This document shows, in pieces, positions 16,093-20,830 of a DNA stretch of 20,830 nucleotides. Each line of letters begins with the position of its first letter. The stretch's first letter is position 1. The notes under the pieces are model-generated. The model was not told the DNA's origin. It searched no databases and was given only the letters and a program-made list of their open reading frames with translations. Source of the stretch: a virus; the IMG/VR virus record IMGVR_UViG_3300033388_004126, positions 1 to 20,830 of that record; one strand, 5' to 3'. The position numbers and the translations under genes were made by a program.

Positions 16093-16893
16093 TCACCCTT
16101 CCCTTCTGTAGAGAGATATAGAACCAAAATGGTCACGTTCTTCGTCTTCAATTACACCGTCTTTGTCACTGTCAACGGCGATAATAATGTCGCTCAATTC
16201 TTGTTTATATGCGTTTCTAGCGCGTATTCTGATTTCACTGTCAGAACTCTCGATTGGAGTTAGAATGATGTCAGCGGCCTTGTGAACGGCTGCTAAGTTG
16301 ACCTCAGTGATGTCTATAACCTGTGACTCATCTAAGATTTGTTTTTTTCTTTTCAAATCGTTGACAACCTGTTTCATCGCAGCAATGTGTTGATTAATAA
16401 AGTCGGTCTTTCCTGATGGAAGATATCTTGTGTCACTGATTAATTCTGGATAGTAAATGTCAATGTCGATATCGTCACTAAAGATATTAAGAATTGAAAG
16501 TAGACTTGTCGATGCATCTAAGTCAGCACTAACAGATAGCCTTACCCAGTAAAGCTCTGTGTCATCAATTGGAGTTTGCTTAGAAGGTTTCCACTCATCA
16601 TTTTCATTAATCCAGTGAATGAATCCCGTCTTTTTAAAGCCGTCTGTTTCATCAACAACATCAAAAACAGGTGTGAACGTCGTGCCGTTCCAGTACTCTA
16701 TAGAAATAACTGAATCAATTGTATTAGGAGTGTCTACTTTAAAGTGCCTTGATGCAAACTTGCCGTAAAAACCGATATAAACATAATCTGTTGTTAATAA
16801 AGGTATGTTAACAGAATCACTGTTTGGGTCACTAATCTTTTTGGTGATTTCTTCCGAATTAAAAATGACTCTGGTGATTCTTCTGTTAATCAT
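16093..16893 (-). CDS. Neck/head-tail connector protein with EF-hand loop
   Basis: A 266-aa protein. Residues about 36-125 form a beta domain (TDYVYIGFYGKFASRHFKVD, ISIEYWNGTTFTPVFDVVDE, GFIHWI, LYWVRLSVSADLD), then DIDIDIYYPEL, and a helical half (about 160-240) with repeats of KxxxD/E spacing. Near the C-terminus, D241-S-D-K-D-G-V-I-E-D-E-E252 is a perfect EF-hand loop (D1, D3, D5, G6, I8, E12). Similar beta-plus-helix proteins sit between head and tail genes in marine phages, probably connecting the portal to the tail. The gene overlaps the phospholipase stop by TAATG. Connector role is inferred from order. Confidence 0.75.
   Translation of the reverse strand: MINRRITRVIFNSEEITKKISDPNSDSVNIPLLTTDYVYIGFYGKFASRHFKVDTPNTIDSVISIEYWNGTTFTPVFDVVDETDGFKKTGFIHWINENDEWKPSKQTPIDDTELYWVRLSVSADLDASTSLLSILNIFSDDIDIDIYYPELISDTRYLPSGKTDFINQHIAAMKQVVNDLKRKKQILDESQVIDITEVNLAAVHKAADIILTPIESSDSEIRIRARNAYKQELSDIIIAVDSDKDGVIEDEERDHFGSISLYRREG
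16138..16173 (-). other. Canonical EF-hand calcium loop coding segment
   Basis: Codons for residues 241-252 of the neck protein encode DSDKDGVIEDEE, with every canonical EF-hand position filled. The loop follows a helix (YKQELSDIIIAV) and precedes a short, charged segment, so a full EF-hand or dockerin-like half is plausible. Confidence 0.8.
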
Positions 16894-17714
16894 TATGCAA
16901 GCGCCTTTCTTACAATCTCTTTTCCATGTTCAATACCTGCATCAATCTTTTCAGGATAGAAATCTAACGTACTAAGCTTTTCTTCCTCTGGAACATATAG
17001 ATTAAATTCGATATCTTCATCAATATCGTCGATCAACCTACATAAGTCATCCAAAAAGATCTCTTTACTTTGTGCGTCACTTGATCTTAATCCGATCTTT
17101 AGAACAGATAAGAACTTGCTGTAATCCCATGGTTCTTCTTCTATATTATCATTACATAACAATTTGTTCGAGATGACCGTAATTTTTTTAGAGTCATGAA
17201 TAAAATCTTTTAAAGGCGCTATCTCTCTAGCACCTCCATCAACCAAGTATTTATCGACTGGAGACATAGCAAAAGGAATAGAAGCGCTCGCCAATGCAAA
17301 CTTAGCGTAGTTCTTTTCGTCCATTTGTTTACTAGATGCATACTGTAAGCTCAAATCTCTCAAATCAACATATGTACAAATAGCCTCAATATTCTTTGTG
17401 TGAACATCAAATGACGTAACATAGTCTAGCTTTTTTTTTAGTGGTTTGGTTGAGTAAAGCCCGTCCATAAATGGACCCTTCCACCAGTTAGACTTAATGA
17501 TATCTTTTGGTGATTTAATTGATCTCCATACAGCTTCTAGTCTTTCAATTCCACAAAACACGTAACAAGAATTAAGAGCGCCCACCGATGTTCCTACAAT
17601 TCTGTCAACGTCTTTAAGAAGACCTCTTTCGTAAAGCTCAATCATGCAACCAAGACTAAAAGCCCCTTTCGCACCACCGCCACTAATTACTAAAGTATGC
17701 TCCGATTTAGACAA
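16893..17714 (-). CDS. Patatin-like phospholipase
   Basis: A 273-aa cytosolic-type patatin, a serine lipid acyl hydrolase with a Ser-Asp dyad. Key motifs are all present: oxyanion hole SGGGAKGAF (residues 11-19), nucleophile elbow GTSVG with S43, the conserved ASIPFAMSPV stretch (about 144-153), and the catalytic DGG with D159. There is no signal peptide or membrane span. TTG at 17714 is the start, with AGGA seven bases upstream; the next ATG would remove the oxyanion loop. It overlaps the 51-aa gene by 8 bases and the neck gene by TAATG, so it is locked into the virion operon. Target lipid is unknown. It could be packaged, act on the host membrane late in infection, or counter a defence system. 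Confidence 0.93.
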   Translation of the reverse strand: MSKSEHTLVISGGGAKGAFSLGCMIELYERGLLKDVDRIVGTSVGALNSCYVFCGIERLEAVWRSIKSPKDIIKSNWWKGPFMDGLYSTKPLKKKLDYVTSFDVHTKNIEAICTYVDLRDLSLQYASSKQMDEKNYAKFALASASIPFAMSPVDKYLVDGGAREIAPLKDFIHDSKKITVISNKLLCNDNIEEEPWDYSKFLSVLKIGLRSSDAQSKEIFLDDLCRLIDDIDEDIEFNLYVPEEEKLSTLDFYPEKIDAGIEHGKEIVRKALA

Positions 17715-17862
17715 CTTTTTTTCCTAGCTTTTTCAAATGATCTCTCACAACATCACTTTGTGATTTTCCATTAGGCAATTTTTTCTTTAAGGAGCTATCT
17801 CCATAAACTTCTTCACCATTTATTTTTATTTTTTTGCCGTCTAATTTTTTTTCAACTGTCAT
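17707..17862 (-). CDS. Small basic protein (51 aa)
   Basis: ORF from ATG 17862 to TAA 17707, preceded by AAAGG about nine bases upstream. It begins MTVEKKLDGKKIKINGEE and ends with a helix-like SQSDVVRDHLKKLGKKVV. It is strongly basic, with about 15 lysines in 51 residues. It overlaps the preceding gene by 11 bases and the phospholipase by 8 bases, which suggests stepwise coupled translation. A basic, soluble mini-protein in a neck module could be a DNA-facing or assembly factor, or a partner of the phospholipase; no family is recognised. Confidence 0.7.
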   Translation of the reverse strand: MTVEKKLDGKKIKINGEEVYGDSSLKKKLPNGKSQSDVVRDHLKKLGKKVV

Positions 17863-18517
17863 GTGAATATACCTTTAAACCGAAATCAACTTCTTGACTA
17901 CCTGTATTCATATAGAAAACCCTTAGAAATAATCCTGAATAAACTGTTGAACCACCAGACACCCTAAAGTCTTGTCTACTGTTGTCATATGGGTTGACAT
18001 AATCTTTATTTACAAACTTAGATAATTCTAAAAAACCACCCTCTGGTACACCATATGAAGAAAAAAGACCAAGAACATCGTCTTTGTCTATTACACTAAA
18101 CTCTATATAATCACCGATGTTAGCTGTAGGATTTGTGTTATCAGAAAAAAGCTGGTACCAGCCGCCACGCAACTTCATTTCTGAAGAGACAGGAATGTCG
18201 TATATATTTAATGTGTTTGGAGAAGCCTTAAAAAGATGACCCCTAAACGTTCCTGTTAATCCCATGTCATCTTCAAATGTAGGTGCAAATATTAAATGAC
18301 CGCTTTCCCCACGCTTTTCTATTTCTTCATTACAACGGCTTTCTAAATTTAACTGAAAGTCTGGATAATTTTCTTCGTCATCTTTGTCTAGTTTGGTTTT
18401 AATTTTGAAGTTACCGTCATAGGCTTCTAGATAAACCGTGTCACTTGTTTCAATCTTTTGTGGGTACAAGTTTTTTTCATTTATTAACTGCTTAAATTCA
18501 GAATACTTTAAATTCAT
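17852..18517 (-). CDS. Phage head/neck structural protein, unknown (221 aa)
   Basis: A 221-aa protein starting at ATG 18517, overlapping the upstream stop as TAATG. After an acidic N-terminal half (KTKLDKDDEENYPDFQLNLE) it is beta-rich (LRGGWYQLFSDNT, YIEFSVIDKDDVLGLFSSYG, VYSGLFLRVFYMNTGSQEVD). It lacks recognised catalytic residues, signal peptide or membrane span. A similar size and beta content is seen in capsid decoration or neck-associated proteins, and its place among head genes supports a virion role. I do not recognise the family. Confidence 0.75.
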   Translation of the reverse strand: MNLKYSEFKQLINEKNLYPQKIETSDTVYLEAYDGNFKIKTKLDKDDEENYPDFQLNLESRCNEEIEKRGESGHLIFAPTFEDDMGLTGTFRGHLFKASPNTLNIYDIPVSSEMKLRGGWYQLFSDNTNPTANIGDYIEFSVIDKDDVLGLFSSYGVPEGGFLELSKFVNKDYVNPYDNSRQDFRVSGGSTVYSGLFLRVFYMNTGSQEVDFGLKVYSHDS

Positions 18518-19002
18518 TAATCTTCTACCAATGTTACAAATCCAGCTCGGAATCTTTTGCTGTTGTTTTCTACTCTAGAAACAGAAATTCTTAAAGAATC
18601 ACTTACAGCTATAGGATTCCCATCAATTCCGACAAATCTAATTGTGTTTGTTTCTAGCATTATCCCTAGAGTGAAAGCCGAATTTCTATTGTTATCTATT
18701 CCATATAAATTTGAGTTTTCAATATCAAGCGTTGCAAACCCAAGACTTGGGTCAATACCCTCTAGTATATTATCCCCATCAATATATATTTTTAAATACC
18801 ATTGAGTAGTCATGTCTTGTAACGTGAGGTTGAAACCATAAAACATTCCACAAAATGATTTATTAAAAACATCAACCTCACCGTCACTTAATCTGATTAC
18901 AGTGCCGCGTGCAACCCCACCACTAGATGCGTTCATGTCGATATATCTAATTTTAGAAGATATTGCGTCTAAATTGCCGTGGTTGGTTGTAACGTCACCC
19001 AT
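18517..19002 (-). CDS. Phage head-module protein, unknown (161 aa)
   Basis: A 161-aa protein that opens MGDVTTNHGNLDAISSKIRY and continues through strand-like segments (TVIRLSDGEVDVFN, FNLTLQDMTTQWYLKIYIDG, LGIMLETNTIRFVGI, LRISVSRVEN). It contains SLGFATLDIENS and short loops but no known motif. Beta-sandwich content and position, two genes past the terminator-flanked small gene, point to a structural or decoration role. Its stop overlaps the next ATG. Nothing in the sequence gives a specific function. Confidence 0.75.
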   Translation of the reverse strand: MGDVTTNHGNLDAISSKIRYIDMNASSGGVARGTVIRLSDGEVDVFNKSFCGMFYGFNLTLQDMTTQWYLKIYIDGDNILEGIDPSLGFATLDIENSNLYGIDNNRNSAFTLGIMLETNTIRFVGIDGNPIAVSDSLRISVSRVENNSKRFRAGFVTLVED

Positions 19003-19005
19003 TTT

Positions 19006-19548
19006 TTAAGCTCTTTCTGTTGCCACTAAAGAAGCATGCATATCAGAAAGCTTCCCTTTCACTTGGTTTCCAATAATTTTAAGTTCTTGAGTACCGGTTG
19101 CTCCAGCCGTAAATGTAACATCTAAATTACTAGAGTGTGTCAAGTCACCTGAACCTGTAACGAAACGACACAGTTCATCTTCCACGCCGTCATTGTTATG
19201 AACAAGTTTCCACACACATGATTGAAAAGACGAAGCCACTAAATCCGACATGTCATAGACAGCACTAGGTGTTAGTGTAATAGTAACAACATCAGTATCA
19301 GTGTTTTTTGCTACAGGTGTAACAACTTGCGAATCTCTTAATTGAGTACCAATTGATACCGCACCAGTTTCAACTGGAATTTTCCCACCCACTAGCGGAA
19401 GGTATTGAAGATTTCCTAGTTCGTCTTTGGCACCCATTACTGGAGCCGTCGTAGTTGGAGCTGCCGACCCCTCTATACCAGCCGGTATTCCAGCACCAGA
19501 TTCGTCTGCATTTTCTAAAATTGGAAACAGTTCTCTTTCGTCAGCCAT
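19006..19548 (-). CDS. Phage head-module protein, unknown (180 aa)
   Basis: Served by the strong AGGGGAATAA ribosome site (19552-19561) directly after the previous stop, so it is probably made in quantity. The N-terminal third is loose, rich in Ala, Gly, Pro and Thr (ESGAGIPAGIEGSAAPTTTA). Then come strands such as VVTITLTPSAVYDMSDLVAS and LDVTFTAGATGTQELKIIGN. Its size and beta pattern suit a capsid decoration or head fibre protein. It shares beta-strand style with the adjacent 163-aa protein, and the two may form one module. No family assigned. Confidence 0.75.
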   Translation of the reverse strand: MADERELFPILENADESGAGIPAGIEGSAAPTTTAPVMGAKDELGNLQYLPLVGGKIPVETGAVSIGTQLRDSQVVTPVAKNTDTDVVTITLTPSAVYDMSDLVASSFQSCVWKLVHNNDGVEDELCRFVTGSGDLTHSSNLDVTFTAGATGTQELKIIGNQVKGKLSDMHASLVATERA

Positions 19549-19551
19549 GTT

Positions 19552-19561
19552 TTATTCCCCT
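19552..19561 (-). promoter_or_regulatory. Shared ribosome-binding site AGGGGAATAA (180-aa gene)
   Basis: The minus strand reads AGGGGAATAA right after the TAA of the 163-aa gene, seven bases from ATG 19548. Same string and spacing as before the tail tube gene. Confidence 0.82.
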
Positions 19562-20053
19562 TTATAAAGTTATTGTGTAGCCCATTAAGTTCAATTGAAC
19601 CTTGCAACCTACTGGACTGTTAGACCGTTGTCTAAATTTTACCTCAATTATTTGACTTGCACTAGCTGGTCTGGAAGGTTCCCAATCAATAAATGCGTCT
19701 GGGTTTGCTGGACCTGTCTTGCATGTGCCCACTAAAACGCTGTTAATATAAACTTTTGTTTCTGAACTGAACCTACTTGATACATTTAATCTACTTAATT
19801 TTTCCTGTGTACCAGCCGCGACATTTCTAGTTATTACTGTTTGCTCGGTGCCAGCTATAGCCGTGATTTCAACGTCTTCAAAGAAGCCTACGCCAGCACT
19901 GTCATTAATTATGACGGGAATTGGGTCACTTGGTGCGTTCTCCACGCATACCGCAACCTTTGACTTTCTCTTTCCACTCTCAACACCTGCATCACGAAAC
20001 TTATTAATTTCGTCTACACTTCTATGATTTCCAGTGAAGGTGTTGTTGCTCAT
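19562..20053 (-). CDS. Phage head-module protein, unknown (163 aa)
   Basis: A 163-aa protein starting MSNNTFTGNHRSVDEINKFR. A short helical lead is followed by strands (PIPVIINDSAGVGFFEDVE, AIAGTEQTVITRNVAAGTQE, TKVYINSVLVGTCKTG, IIEVKFRQRSNSPVGCKVQL). It resembles small phage beta proteins with a single immunoglobulin-like sandwich; the function is unknown. It is the second gene beyond the major capsid gene and could be decoration or a neck accessory. The ribosome site is a weak AGG about seven bases before ATG 20053. Confidence 0.75.
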   Translation of the reverse strand: MSNNTFTGNHRSVDEINKFRDAGVESGKRKSKVAVCVENAPSDPIPVIINDSAGVGFFEDVEITAIAGTEQTVITRNVAAGTQEKLSRLNVSSRFSSETKVYINSVLVGTCKTGPANPDAFIDWEPSRPASASQIIEVKFRQRSNSPVGCKVQLNLMGYTITL

Positions 20054-20061
20054 TTAAAAAC

Positions 20062-20232
20062 CTATCTTAAGTTATTATACCAAGCTACATGCTGTTTCTT
20101 GCTTGTATCAAAATAAATAGAAATTATTTGCACACGTCCACCTTGATCAACACTAACTTTAAATAGTGCTTTATTTAATTCTTCTGGGGTCTTTCCAGTT
20201 ACAAATCTAGGTGTATCTAATAGTGCGCTCAT
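20062..20232 (-). CDS. Small phage protein (56 aa)
   Basis: ORF from ATG 20232 to TAG 20062. The product begins MSALLDTPRFVTGKTPEELN, then strands VSVDQGGRVQIISIYFDTSK and ends VAWYNNLR, a pattern of small QGG-containing phage proteins. There is no good ribosome site; the start lies six bases after the terminator U-tract, so expression would need readthrough or another promoter. It is kept as a real gene because the downstream spacing is short and the protein looks folded. No function is assigned. Confidence 0.62.
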   Translation of the reverse strand: MSALLDTPRFVTGKTPEELNKALFKVSVDQGGRVQIISIYFDTSKKQHVAWYNNLR

Positions 20233-20237
20233 ATAAT

Positions 20238-20269
20238 TAAAAAAATGGGGTCAACCGAAGTCAACCCCA
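20238..20269 (-). terminator. Intrinsic terminator with UUCG tetraloop
   Basis: On the minus strand, a 10-bp stem (TGGGGTTGAC / GTTGACCCCA, with two G-U wobbles) closes a UUCG loop. C(UUCG)G is an unusually stable tetraloop. It is followed directly by seven U (20239-20245). It lies just past the major capsid stop at 20293, so it should end most capsid mRNA and set capsid gene expression above the downstream genes. Confidence 0.92.
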
Positions 20270-20292
20270 AAGACAAGAATGTCTAAGACAAA

Positions 20293-20830
20293 TTATGGAA
20301 CGAGTTTAATAACTCTGTTTCCGCCGTCTAATAACTGTTGTCCATACAACTGATCAACAGAGTATAGAGTAGCTAAGTTTGGAAGATCTTTGTCAAAGTC
20401 AAACTGTGGAGCTAACTGTCTAGCCCATGCACATGCTGACTTGTGATACCAAAGTGTTGAACCAGCCGTTCCCTGTTCTGACTCAATGATAGTCCAGCCG
20501 AACATTCTTCCAATTTCACCGTTTCTTAAAGCAGCGCCACTATCACCAGCCGCGTCTACTCTTACGAAATCAGGCTCTTTTAAAAAATCAGCAAAGTCAT
20601 CTGGGTGTACTAAACTAAATCTTTCAGTTCTTGGAATCTTGTTAACGTCAGCCAATCTCTTAGCTTCGATAAACTGTTCTTTTTTAGTGGTAAAATTAGG
20701 ATCTGACGCTGAAATTGTAAGCGTGCCCGCTGTTTCAAGTTCAGTAATGATGTCTTTGTCCCACTGAGATGCTAAGTCTTTTGAAGCTTGTTCAGCGTAC
20801 ATAGCAGCAATGTTTACCTTTGATTGTAAT
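20293..20830 (-). CDS. Major capsid protein (3' part)
   Basis: Coding continues through the window edge; 178 C-terminal residues are visible, so the start is not seen. Conserved-looking features are ERFSLVHPDDFADFLKEPDF (about 70 residues into the visible part), then DAAGDSGAALRNGEIGRMFGWTIIESE, then the ending LLDGGNRVIKLVP. This is the layout of HK97-fold capsid proteins of the kind found in N4-, P22- and cyanophage-like groups: a beta strand, a loop with RADARGDG-like residues, and IGR(V/M)FG. The stop is TAA 20293-20295, 24 bases before the terminator stem. It encodes the shell subunit of the head. Confidence 0.85.
   Translation of the reverse strand, partial: LQSKVNIAAMYAEQASKDLASQWDKDIITELETAGTLTISASDPNFTTKKEQFIEAKRLADVNKIPRTERFSLVHPDDFADFLKEPDFVRVDAAGDSGAALRNGEIGRMFGWTIIESEQGTAGSTLWYHKSACAWARQLAPQFDFDKDLPNLATLYSVDQLYGQQLLDGGNRVIKLVP

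Noticed and set aside
20246-20269. Hairpin read as a plus-strand terminator
   Set aside because: On the plus strand the stem has two mismatches and is not followed by a T-run; the minus strand gives a full stem and seven U.
1-20830. tRNA genes, CRISPR arrays or insertion sequences
   Set aside because: No cloverleaf, no regular direct repeats with spacers and no transposase motif or terminal inverted repeats seen by eye.

Overview
The window is part of a tailed double-stranded DNA phage or prophage. It carries the end of the head module, the whole tail module and a lysis-associated module. The host is probably Gram-negative: one late gene encodes a lipoprotein with a clear lipobox. The DNA is AT-rich and tightly packed, and genes overlap by TAATG, ATGA or GTGA junctions. 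The order tail tube, two chaperone frames, tape measure, with no contractile sheath gene, suggests a siphovirus-like virion. The host genus cannot be fixed from sequence alone; a marine or Bdellovibrio-like host is only a guess.

Right end to left, minus strand (20830 to 1561), late operon. It starts inside the major capsid gene (20293-20830, 5' end outside the window). A strong intrinsic terminator with a UUCG tetraloop follows at 20238-20269. Next come small head or neck proteins (20232 to 17852), a 51-aa basic protein, and an unexpected patatin-like phospholipase (16893-17714). The neck protein at 16093-16893 carries a perfect EF-hand loop. It is followed by a tail-terminator-like protein, the tail tube protein, and the G/T tail chaperones joined by a -1 frameshift on a nine-A run (14021-14029). 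Then come the tape measure, a discoidin-like distal tail protein, a small beta protein, a large multidomain fibre, a charged coiled-coil protein, the 849-aa hub or baseplate-like protein, a small tail protein and a glycine-rich tip adhesin. The operon ends with a T7-lysozyme-like amidase, an acidic 83-aa protein, a Cys-rich lipoprotein, a 65-aa single-span membrane protein (candidate holin) and a VRR-NUC nuclease.

Left end, plus strand (1-1564). Four short, mostly overlapping genes run towards the late operon: the end of a phage ABA-sandwich protein, a 46-aa Cys-rich zinc-ribbon-like protein, an unrecognised 305-aa protein and a 94-aa single-span membrane protein. The two convergent gene sets share their stop codons at 1561-1564 with no terminator between them.

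Points that deserve most attention: the phospholipase embedded among virion genes, the frameshift chaperone fusion (the downstream frame has no ATG of its own), the EF-hand neck protein, the Cys-rich lipoprotein, the terminator overlapping a possible promoter, and a repeated AGGGGAATAA ribosome-binding site at upstream stop codons. There is no gene-free stretch over 300 bases.
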